64,000 nucleotides of DNA from the NCBI GenBank assembly GCA_965227945.1, contig CBDDGQ010000005.1:558001-622000 (forward strand), read 5' to 3'. Under the pieces are notes generated by a model. It was given only the letters and a program-made list of their open reading frames with translations, did not search any database and was not told where the DNA came from. Positions 43,425-51,600 of the stretch are shown in pieces (within the stretch, counting starts at the first letter, position 1; each line of letters begins with the position of its first letter). Source of the stretch: Azorhizobium sp965227945. Lineage in GTDB: Bacteria > Pseudomonadota > Alphaproteobacteria > Rhizobiales > Xanthobacteraceae. A program made the translations under genes and the position numbers.

Positions 43425-43505
43425 GGTCTCCCGATGGAGACCAACTGTCAGGGGCGGGCTCGAAAAACACCGGCGCCATGTCGCCGGCCCGTGCGCCAAC
43501 ACGGG
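43425..43505 (+). promoter_or_regulatory. Structured 5' leader of the ABC importer operon
   Basis: Three perfect hairpins lie in the ~145-base leader: GGTCTCC-CGAT-GGAGACC (43425-43442), CCGGCG-N6-CGCCGG (43470-43487) and CCCGTG-N6-CACGGG (43488-43505). The last two abut without a spacer. None is followed by a T-tract. It does not show the conserved boxes of a TPP riboswitch. A cis-regulatory RNA or a stabilising leader are both possible. Confidence 0.5.
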
Positions 43506-43541
43506 AATGAAGGCGTCTTGCCGATCAGGGGAGGATGACGC

Positions 43542-44624
43542 ATGCCGAACATCTCGCAGTCCCGCATCTCGCAGTCCCACGTCTCGCAGTCGCGGCTGTC
43601 GCGCCGGGCCTTTCTGGGCGGCACCGCCGCCGCGGTGGCCGGCCTGTCGCTCGCCGGGCCGGGGGGCGCACAGGCCCAGGGCGCCCCGCGCAAGGTGCGC
43701 ATCGCCACCTTGCCCACGATCATCCTGTTTCCCACCTACGTCGCCCGCGACCTCGGCATCTACAAGGATCTGAACATCGAGCCGGAGTTCGTGATCGCCC
43801 GCGGCGGCAGCGAAATCCTGCAACTGATGCTGGCGGGTGCCGCGGAGGTGGCCAATGCCGGCGTCGAGCACGTGTTCAAGCTGCGCGAAGGCGGCATGGA
43901 CACACGGGTGCTGACGGTTCAGGAAGGCCGCTACATTACTGAGCTGGTGGTCAATAACAAGCTCAAGGACAAGGTCCGCACGCTGAAAGACCTCAAGGGC
44001 ATGAGCATCGGCGTGTCCGGCATGGGGTCGGGCAGCCACATCTGCTCGCGCTACATCCTCAAGGATGCCGGGCTCGATCCGGAGACCGATGTGAGCTTCA
44101 TCGCCGTGGGTGGTCCCTCCACCCAGGTCAAGGCGTTCCAGAGCGGCCAGATCGACGTGCTGATGGCGTTTGATCCGGCCCAGAGCATCCTGAAATACCA
44201 GGACAAGATCGCTTATAAATTGTGGAGCGGCACTGCCGGCGACCCGCCCGCCATCTTCCAGGATTTCGCCATGGAATGCCTGGCGGCGCCTGTGGCCTGG
44301 ATCGCCAAGAATAAGGATCTGGCCGGCGACGTGGTGAAGGCCAATGTGGCGGCCATCGACCGCATCCGCGCCGGCGATCCGCGGGTGCTGGATGTGTATG
44401 CCGCCATGTTCCCCGGCGTGCCCCGCGACGTGCTGCGCAAGAGCCTCAACGAGCATCTGGCCGCCTTCACCCCGGTGGTGACCGAGCAGGGCATCAAGAA
44501 CGTCAATGCCTACGGACGCTTCGCCGGCGTCACCACGCGGGACTTCACCTACAAGGAGTCGTTCGCCACCGAATATGAGGACCTGTGGCGCAACTGGAAG
44601 GCGCCCAGCGGGCAGGAGTACTGA
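43542..44624 (+). CDS. ABC transporter substrate-binding protein, NMT1/THI5-like, Tat-exported
   Basis: Periplasmic binding protein of a nitrate/sulfonate/thiamine-precursor-type importer. The protein has 360 residues. The twin-arginine signal LSRRAFLGGTAAAVAGLSLA (about 19-38) predicts export of a folded protein, with cleavage after the AQA of GGAQAQG near residue 46. The mature part starts RKVRIATLPTIILFPTYVAR and includes GVSGMGSGSHI, typical of the family. The first 18 residues contain a threefold ISQSR/ISQSH/VSQSR repeat. The ligand is unknown; the linked CoA-transferase and lyase genes suggest an organic acid. It is the first gene of a six-gene operon. Confidence 0.9.
   Translation: MPNISQSRISQSHVSQSRLSRRAFLGGTAAAVAGLSLAGPGGAQAQGAPRKVRIATLPTIILFPTYVARDLGIYKDLNIEPEFVIARGGSEILQLMLAGAAEVANAGVEHVFKLREGGMDTRVLTVQEGRYITELVVNNKLKDKVRTLKDLKGMSIGVSGMGSGSHICSRYILKDAGLDPETDVSFIAVGGPSTQVKAFQSGQIDVLMAFDPAQSILKYQDKIAYKLWSGTAGDPPAIFQDFAMECLAAPVAWIAKNKDLAGDVVKANVAAIDRIRAGDPRVLDVYAAMFPGVPRDVLRKSLNEHLAAFTPVVTEQGIKNVNAYGRFAGVTTRDFTYKESFATEYEDLWRNWKAPSGQEY
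43551..43595 (+). repeat. Three 15-bp tandem repeats in the Tat signal region
   Basis: ATCTCGCAGTCCCGC, ATCTCGCAGTCCCAC and GTCTCGCAGTCGCGG follow one another, coding ISQSR-ISQSH-VSQSR ahead of the twin arginines. The unit length keeps the reading frame, so copy number could vary without breaking the gene. Confidence 0.85.
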
Positions 44625-44627
44625 GGC

Positions 44628-45416
44628 ATGACCGGCTTGAGCGCCCCGCTGATCAGCGCCCGCCGCATCACCATCCGCCACGGCAACGGCACGGTGGCGC
44701 TGCAGGACTTCTCCCTCGACGTGGCCCAGGGCGAATTCGTCGGCATCGTCGGCCCGTCCGGCTGCGGCAAGACCACCTTTCTGGACGCGGTGGCCGGCTT
44801 CATGCCGGTGGCGGAGGGGCTGCTCACCTTCAAGGGTAAGCCGGTCGCCGGCCTCAACTGCCATGAGGTGGGCTATCTGTTCCAGAAGGACGCCCTGATG
44901 CCCTGGCGCACGGTCATCGGCAATGTGTGCGCCGCGCTGGAGCTGAAGGGCGTGCCCCGCGCCCAGCGGGAAGCGCGGGCCGCGCCGATCCTGGAGAAGG
45001 TGGGGCTCGGCCGCTCCCTGGAGAAATATCCCAGCCAATTGTCCGGCGGCATGCGCCGGCGGGTGCAGCTGGCCATGCTGCTGGCCTACGACCCGCCGGT
45101 GATCCTCATGGACGAACCGTTCGGCGCCCTGGACGCCCAGACCCGGGCGATCATCGAGGATGATTTCCTCAGCCTCTGGGAAGAGAACCGCAAGACCGTG
45201 CTGTTCGTCACCCATGATCTGGAAGAGGCCATCTGCATGTGCGACCGGGTGGTGATCCTCTCGGCCCATCCCGGCACGGTGAAGGACGTGCTGACCGTGG
45301 ACCTGCCGCGCCCGCGCACCGTGGACGATGCCAAGTTCGCCCGCGATTTCCCGCACATCCTCAAGGGCCTGTCCGCCTCGCTGAAGGCGGAAGTGGGCCG
45401 GACGCTGGCCCGATGA
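44628..45416 (+). CDS. ABC transporter ATP-binding protein (SsuB/TauB type)
   Basis: ATPase of the importer, 262 residues. Walker A is GPSGCGKTTFLDAVAG, the Q-loop LFQKDALMPWRTV, the signature LSGGMRRRVQLAMLLAYDPP and Walker B VILMDEPFGALDAQTR. LFVTHDLEEAICMCDRV carries the switch His. It begins three bases after the binding-protein gene, and its stop overlaps the first permease. Confidence 0.94.
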   Translation: MTGLSAPLISARRITIRHGNGTVALQDFSLDVAQGEFVGIVGPSGCGKTTFLDAVAGFMPVAEGLLTFKGKPVAGLNCHEVGYLFQKDALMPWRTVIGNVCAALELKGVPRAQREARAAPILEKVGLGRSLEKYPSQLSGGMRRRVQLAMLLAYDPPVILMDEPFGALDAQTRAIIEDDFLSLWEENRKTVLFVTHDLEEAICMCDRVVILSAHPGTVKDVLTVDLPRPRTVDDAKFARDFPHILKGLSASLKAEVGRTLAR

Positions 45417-46213
45417 CCGCGCTGCGCGCCCTCCTGCCGCTGGAGACCAAGGCGCGGCTGATCCAGCTGGTCGGCCTGGCGGTGATGCTGTTCGTCTGGG
45501 AGAGCGGCATCCGCAACGGCTGGCTGTCCTATGTGGTGCCCAATCCCACCTTCTGGTTCTCCACCCCCAGCGCCATCGGCACCTTGCTGTGGAAGCTGGC
45601 CTCCAGCGGGCAATTGACCAACCACATCTGGCTGACCGCCAGCGCCACGGTGGTGGGCCTCGCCATCGGCGCTGTGACCGGCACGCTGGCGGCGGTGGCG
45701 CTCGCCGCCTCGCCGCGCCTGGAGCGGCTGCTGGACCCGCTGTGGTCGGCGCTCAATGCGCTGCCGAAAGTGGCGCTGGCGCCGGCGTTCGCCGCGGCCT
45801 TCGGCATCGGCATCGCTTCCAAGAGCGCGCTGGCCGTGACCCTGGTGTTCTTCGTCTTCCTGTTCAACATCCTGGCCGGACTGCGCACCTACGACATGGT
45901 GGTGGTGAACAATCTGCGCCTCATGGGGGCGAGCCGGATGCAGGTGTTCCGCCTCGCCATCTTGCCCTCGCTGGCGCCGTGGCTCTATGGGGCGGTGCGC
46001 ATCTCGCTGGGGCTGGCGCTCACCGCGGTGGTGATCGGCGAGTTCGTGGCGGCGCGCGGCGGCATCGGCTTCATCATTCAATACGGCTTCGGCACCTTCA
46101 ACGTCACCTGGTGCTATGCGGGCATCGTCATCCTGGCGGTGCTGGCCCTCACCATCGACGCCGGGCTGCGCCTCGGGCAGCGCTGGCTGATGCCGTGGAG
46201 AGATGCCCCGTGA
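45413..46213 (+). CDS. ABC transporter permease 1 (SsuC/TauC type)
   Basis: Inner-membrane subunit with 266 residues and about six hydrophobic segments. The BPD permease coupling motif appears as NLRLMGASRMQVFRLAILPS-type EAA loop, near residue 165. ATG 45413 overlaps the ATPase stop; the upstream frame inside the ATPase gene is a shadow. It pairs with permease 2, so the channel is probably a heterodimer, unlike the usual TauC or SsuC homodimer. Confidence 0.92.
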   Translation: MTALRALLPLETKARLIQLVGLAVMLFVWESGIRNGWLSYVVPNPTFWFSTPSAIGTLLWKLASSGQLTNHIWLTASATVVGLAIGAVTGTLAAVALAASPRLERLLDPLWSALNALPKVALAPAFAAAFGIGIASKSALAVTLVFFVFLFNILAGLRTYDMVVVNNLRLMGASRMQVFRLAILPSLAPWLYGAVRISLGLALTAVVIGEFVAARGGIGFIIQYGFGTFNVTWCYAGIVILAVLALTIDAGLRLGQRWLMPWRDAP

Positions 46214-47007
46214 GCAGCCTGTCCACTTCCGTTCCGGCCACCCGCAAGCCCATGATCCCACCGCGCCTTGCCTTGCCGCTCGCCCAGACCGGCCTCGTTC
46301 TGGGTCTCCTCGTGCTGTGGCAGGGGGCGGTCACCGCCGGGCTGATGGCGCCGGACACGGTGTCCTCGCCGCTGCTGATTGGTCAGCGCCTGTGGTCCAT
46401 GTTCGCCACCGGCATGATCTGGCCCCATCTCGTGGACACCCTGTCCGCCACCCTGATCGCCCTGGTGGCATCGGCGGTGCTGGGCACCGGGCTCGGCCTG
46501 ATGCTGGCCGGCAACCGCCTGTTCGAACGGACGGTGGATCCGATCATCGTCGCCCTCCAGGGCATCCCGCGCGTGGCCTTCGGGCCGCTCATCCTGCTCT
46601 TCATGGGGGTGGGGCTGGGGGCCAAGGTGGTGCTGGCCACCTCCATCGCGCTGTTCGTCTTCTCCGCCAATGTGCGCGAGGGCCTGCGGCAGGTGGACCC
46701 CAGCCTGCAGCGGCAGGTCTCGCTGATGGGCGCGAGCCGGGTGCGGCGCTTCACCATGGTGACCGGGCCGAGCCTCATTCCCTGGCTCTGGGCCTCGCTG
46801 GATCTGGCGCTGGGCCTGTCGCTGATCGGCGTCATCATCGCCGAATTCCTCTCCTCCACCCAGGGGCTGGGGCACCTGATCGCCGCCGCCTCCATGGGCT
46901 TCGACGTCACCGGCGTCGCCGCGCTGCTGGTGCTGATGATGGTGCTGGTGGGGGCCCTGCGCGGGGTCTTCGCCGTGCTGCATGCCCGCTTTGTCAAATG
47001 GTCCTGA
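46210..47007 (+). CDS. ABC transporter permease 2 (SsuC/TauC type)
   Basis: Second inner-membrane subunit, 265 residues from a GTG start that overlaps the preceding stop by four bases. An EAA-type loop is present (QVSLMGASRVRRFTMVTGPS) and the membrane topology resembles permease 1. The two permeases share architecture and the LMGASR motif but are well diverged. The yrdC-like pair follows after 22 bases with a GAGGAAAC ribosome-binding site. Confidence 0.92.
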   Translation: MSSLSTSVPATRKPMIPPRLALPLAQTGLVLGLLVLWQGAVTAGLMAPDTVSSPLLIGQRLWSMFATGMIWPHLVDTLSATLIALVASAVLGTGLGLMLAGNRLFERTVDPIIVALQGIPRVAFGPLILLFMGVGLGAKVVLATSIALFVFSANVREGLRQVDPSLQRQVSLMGASRVRRFTMVTGPSLIPWLWASLDLALGLSLIGVIIAEFLSSTQGLGHLIAAASMGFDVTGVAALLVLMMVLVGALRGVFAVLHARFVKWS

Positions 47008-47029
47008 ACCAAGCAAAAGAGGAAACGCC

Positions 47030-47725
47030 ATGACTGTTCTTGATCCCGTGCGCGATGCGCAGGCGGTGTTCGATGTGCTCGGCCAGGGGGGCGTGGCGGT
47101 GGTGCCGCTGGACGTGGCCTATGCGGTGTTCGGCGGCAATGGCGATGCCATCAAGCGCATCTTCGAGGCCAAGGGCCGCAGCTTCACCAAGCCCAACGGC
47201 ATGATGGCCGACTACGAACTGTTCACCGAACTGCATCTGGTGGACGACCGCGCCCGCGACATGGTGCGCGCGGTGATCGAGGATTACGGCCTGCCGCTGT
47301 CCGTGGTGGCGCCCTTCCGCGTCGACCATCCCATCTTCTCCGGCGTCGACAGCTTCGCCATGGAGCGCTCCACCAAGATTGGCACGCTGGACCTGCTGCT
47401 CAACGCCGGGCCGCTGCACAAGGAGATCACCCGGCTGAGCCGCACCCATCTGCGCCCGGTGCTGGGCTCGTCCGCCAATCGCTCGCTCACCGGCAGCAAG
47501 TTCCGCCTGGAGGATGTGGATGCGGAGGTGCGGGGCGTCGCCGACATCCAGGTGGATTATGGCCTGTGCCGCTATGCCAATGCCCGCGGCATCTCCTCCA
47601 CCATCATCGACCTGAAGACCTTCCAGGTGCATCGTTATGGCGTGTGCTTCGCGCAGATCGCCGACGTGCTGAAGCGCCACTTCGGCATCGAGCTGCCGCC
47701 CGAGCAGGCCTCGGCCGCCGCATGA
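47030..47725 (+). CDS. YrdC/Sua5/YciO-like protein A
   Basis: The 231-residue protein has the YrdC-like double-wing fold signature: QGGVAVVPLDVAYAVFGGNG with AIKRIFEAKGRSF (the Lys-x-Arg nucleotide/tRNA-binding pair) and LGSSANRSLTGSKF. Characterised relatives make threonylcarbamoyl-adenylate from ATP, bicarbonate and threonine for tRNA t6A, or carbamoyl-adenylate in HypF. The canonical Pro-Leu after KGRP is replaced (KPNGMM), so the substrate may differ. It is collinear with the next gene along its whole length, and it ends in an ATGA overlap with it. Its place at the end of an ABC import operon argues against a housekeeping t6A role. Confidence 0.82.
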   Translation: MTVLDPVRDAQAVFDVLGQGGVAVVPLDVAYAVFGGNGDAIKRIFEAKGRSFTKPNGMMADYELFTELHLVDDRARDMVRAVIEDYGLPLSVVAPFRVDHPIFSGVDSFAMERSTKIGTLDLLLNAGPLHKEITRLSRTHLRPVLGSSANRSLTGSKFRLEDVDAEVRGVADIQVDYGLCRYANARGISSTIIDLKTFQVHRYGVCFAQIADVLKRHFGIELPPEQASAAA

Positions 47726-48414
47726 CCACGCGGGCGCCGGTCTTCGACATCGCGGGCGATGCCGCCCGGGCCTTTTCCGTCCTGCACGATGGCGGCATCG
47801 CCATCGTGCCCAATGACATCGGCTATTCCATTCTCGGCGGCGCCCCCGACGCGCTGAAGCGCATCTTCGACACCAAGAAGCGGGCGCCGCAGAAGCTGAA
47901 CGCCATGGTGGCCAATGACGCCATCCATCGCGCGATGCACGTCTGCTCGCCGCGCGGGCGGGAGATCGTTGCTGCCATCACCCAGGACTACGATCTGCCG
48001 CTGGGCTGCATCGCGCCGTTCCATGGCGATCATCCCATGATGGCCGGCATGGCGGCGGAGACGAAAGCGGGCAGCACCAAGGACGGCACCTTGGTGATGC
48101 TGCTGAATGCCGGCCGCTTCCACGCCGCGCTCACCGCTTTGAGCGAAAAGCGCGGCCACCCGTTGTTCGGCTCGTCGGCGAATCTCACCTTGAGCGGCAC
48201 CAAGTTCCGCGTCGAGGACATCGAGCCGGAAATCCTGGACATTGCCGACGTGGTGATCGACCACGGGCTGCAGCGCTTTCATTCCTATGGCTCCTCGTCC
48301 ACGCTGCTGAATGTGGAGACCCTGGAGGTGGTGCGCTTCGGCTCCTGCTACGAGGACATCGCTTATGTCCTGAAGCGGCATTTCCACCACGATCTGCCGC
48401 CGCGGCCGGCCTGA
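47722..48414 (+). CDS. YrdC/Sua5/YciO-like protein B
   Basis: The 230-residue paralogue of the preceding protein. Matching landmarks are DGGIAIVPNDIGYSILGGAP, ALKRIFDTKKRAP, DYDLPLGCIAPFHGDHPMM, LFGSSANLTLSGTKFRVEDI and YVLKRHFHHDLPP, each aligning with A (for example DYGLPLSVVAPFRVDHP and VLKRHFGIELPP). Tandem arrangement with a four-base overlap suggests a heteromeric enzyme or two related steps. The function is unknown. It is the last gene of the operon. Confidence 0.82.
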   Translation: MTTRAPVFDIAGDAARAFSVLHDGGIAIVPNDIGYSILGGAPDALKRIFDTKKRAPQKLNAMVANDAIHRAMHVCSPRGREIVAAITQDYDLPLGCIAPFHGDHPMMAGMAAETKAGSTKDGTLVMLLNAGRFHAALTALSEKRGHPLFGSSANLTLSGTKFRVEDIEPEILDIADVVIDHGLQRFHSYGSSSTLLNVETLEVVRFGSCYEDIAYVLKRHFHHDLPPRPA

Positions 48415-48418
48415 ATCC

Positions 48419-48460
48419 CTCAGTCCGAAGCGGGCGCAAGGGCCTCTTGCGCCGCCTGAG
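48419..48460 (+). terminator. Hairpin after the yrdC-like pair
   Basis: GGCGCAAG (48433-48440) pairs with CTTGCGCC (48446-48453) around a 5-base loop, and CTCAG (48419-48423) pairs with CTGAG (48456-48460) outside it. It starts five bases after the operon's last stop. There is no T-tract, so termination would be atypical. Confidence 0.5.
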
Positions 48461-48611
48461 ATCTGCTGGCCTGCGTATCCCCTGGGCGCGTCCCCAAACG
48501 GGTTGCGCGGTGCGCGCCAAGCCGCCATAACTGGCGTCGGGTGGGCGGTAATATGAAGCCATTCGGCTTTTTGCGAGCGCTGTCCGCCGGGGGGATCACG
48601 GAGGCGGGGAC

Positions 48612-51600
48612 GTGACGGCAGCATCGGCAGGAGAACCGGGGCGGGCCCACCGCCGGAGCAGCGGCGCCCCCCGGCGGGGTCGTCGCGCGCGGCTGGCGGC
48701 GGTCATGCCGTCGGTCCTGTTGGCCTGCACCGCGGCGTGCGGAGCGTTGCAGGCGCAGAGCTGGAGCAACTACAACAGCTACACCAGCTCCTACACGCTG
48801 CCCTATGCGGTGGATCCAAACACGGGCACGCAGACAAGCCCCGCCTCCGGCAGCCTGTATGTCAATGTGGTGGTCAATGGCACGTCCATGGCGGTGCAAT
48901 TGGACACCGGCTCCCGCGGCTTCTGGATCAGCAGCGTGGCCGCGGGATATTCCAGCACGCAAACCATTCCGGGCATCCCCGGCTATATCTTCTACTGGAG
49001 CAGCGGCATCGCCCATATCGGCGTCTGGCAGGAGATGACCGTGTCGTTTCCCGGTGCGGTTGCGGCGAACGGCAGCGTCACCACCGTCAGCGCCACCGTG
49101 CCGGTGCTGGTGGTGAGCGGCGTCACGTGCGAGCAGGCGCCTGCGGGCATGTCCTGGCCCAATCCGTGCAATTTCCCGGGCGGGACGATGCCGATCACCA
49201 CCGCCACCGGCTTCATGGGCATCGGCTTTGACCGCACCGGCTATGGCACCGGCTATGGCACATCGAACGTGGACCCCACCGGCACCGGCACCACCGCCAA
49301 TCTTCAGATCCTCAATCCGTTTCTCAACCTCACGGAGATGGTCTCGGGCGCCATGCGCGCCGGCTATATTCTGTCGCAGACCGGGATTACCCTGGGCTTG
49401 ACCGCCGCCAACACGGCGAAGGGGTACCAGGGCAGTTCCTCGGCCTTTGCCTATGCTCAACTGGTGCCCACCGGCACGCCCGCCGTGCCCGGCACGCCGA
49501 CCGACTGGCAGGTGATGACCGGCTCGACCACCGTCGGTGGCACCACCTATCCCGCCGCCCAGGCGGTGATCGACATCGGCATCAAGAATGCGCTGCTCAC
49601 GGCCGGCGTCCCAGCCTCGGCGCTGCCCGGGGTCATCAACGTGAATGGACTCCTCTATCTGTCGGCGGGTTCCGGCACCATGACGGTGGACTTGCTCGGT
49701 GTGCCGGGGATGGTGGGCTATGCCTTCACGCCCACCTATTCCCCGAGCCCGGCAGCCTCGAACACCACCGTGGTGCCGCAGAATGTCGCGCTCTCGCCCA
49801 GCCAGACGGTGGAGTGGACTGGCACGTCGGCGACCCTGGTGAACACCGGCATCTATGCCCTCAATGCCTTCAATTATCTCTATGACGCCACCGGCGGCTA
49901 TATCGGCCTGCAATTGAACGGCACCGCGGCGGATGCCAGCGCGTTCTTCTCGCCGGTGATCTCGGCCATCGGCACCCTGTCGCTCAGCAATGCTTTCTCC
50001 ACCGACCTGCCGGTCTATCTGCGTGGCGACAGCACGGTGTCCACCACCACCACGGCGCTGTTCGCCGGCGACATGTGGGGGCCGGGCGGGCTCACCATTG
50101 CCGGCACCGGCGTGGTGACGCTGGCCGGTGCCAATACCTATGAGGGCGGCACGGTGGTGCAGCAGGGCACCTTGAACCTGACGGGCGCCCTGGCCGGGGC
50201 GGTGACGGTCCAGCCGGGGGCCACCTTTACCAATAGCGGCAATTATGTGGGCGCGCTCACCGATGCCGGGTCGGTGGTGAACAGCGGCAACATGGTCGCC
50301 GGCATCACGGTCCAGTCCAGCGGCACCCTGGCCAATAGCGGCACCATCATTGGTCAGGTGCTCAATGCCGGCGTCTTCACCAGCAGCGGCAGCGTGGTGG
50401 GCACCGTCGGCAACACCGGGGTGTTCAGCAACAGCGGGGTGGTCGGCGGATCGGTGGTCAATTCCGGCGCCTTCAGCAACAATGGATCGGTGACGCAGAC
50501 CGTGCTGACCTCCGGCACCCTGTCGGGCAATGGCAGCGTGGGCACGCTGGTGGTGGTGGGCGGCGGCGCGGTGGCGCCGGGCAATTCCATCGGCACGATG
50601 CGGGTCACCGGCGATGCCACCTTCCAGGCCGGCACCGCTCTGGTGGCGGAACTGGGCGCCCCCGGCGTGTCCGACCAATTGGTGGTGGGCGGCACCCTGA
50701 CGGCGCAGGGCGCCTATCTGGTGCCGTTGGTGGGCGCCGGTTTCACGCCGCAGCTCGGGGCCACCTATTCCGTGGTGAGCGCCGGCCAGACGGCGTCGAC
50801 CTTCACCGTGGTCAGCCCCGATTTCGGTACGGTGAGCGCCACCTATCCGTTCCTCGCCGGCAGCCTGAACACCGCCGGCACGCTGACGCTCGAGCGCAGC
50901 ACCGTGCCATATGCGGCACTCGCGCCCTCGGCCAATGCCGCCGCCGCCGCCGGCGCGGCCAATACGGTGGCGCTCTCCCAGCCTTTGGCCCAGAGCCTGG
51001 CGATCCTGACCAACGCCCAGGCGCCGGCCGCGCTCTCCACCCTGACGGGTGAGATCTACGCCTCGGCGCAGAGCACCTTGCAGATCCAGTCCGCTTACGT
51101 GCGCAGCGCCGTCACCGGCCGGCTGGAACAGGCCCAGGGCGCGGCGGGCGCGGCCCGGACGGTGGGGCTCGATCCCGCCGGCACCACGCTGTGGGGCCAG
51201 GCCTATGGCGGCTGGGGCAGCAGCTCCAGCGACGGCAATGCCTCCGCCACCAGCCGCTCGCTGGCCGGCTTCCTGATCGGCCTCGACGGGCTGGCTGGCG
51301 ACTGGCGGGTGGGTGTCGCCGCCGGCTTCAGCCAGTCCTCTTTCAGCACCGACAGCCTGCCCGGCAGCGGCACCAGCGACAATTATGATCTGGTGGCCTA
51401 TGCCGGCCGCAGTTTCGGTCCGGGCGACGCCTTCGTGGTGCGTGCCGGCGCCGCTTACACCTGGCACGACCTTTCGGTGAGCCGGACGGTCTCGGTGCCG
51501 GGGCAGATCGGCGCCTTGGGCGCGGGCTATGACGCCGGCACGGCGCAGGTGTTCGGCGAACTGGGCTATGATTTTTCGCTCACCGCCGCCGGTCGGCCGC

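Noticed and set aside
43425..43505. TPP riboswitch, suggested by the NMT1/THI5-like binding protein
   Set aside because: The conserved CUGAGA and ACCUGAUCUGG-type boxes are absent; only simple hairpins are seen.
48419..48460. A small tRNA-like folded RNA after the yrdC-like genes
   Set aside because: The structure spans only 42 bases, far too short for a tRNA, and has no anticodon or T-loop sequence; it is kept as a terminator-like hairpin.
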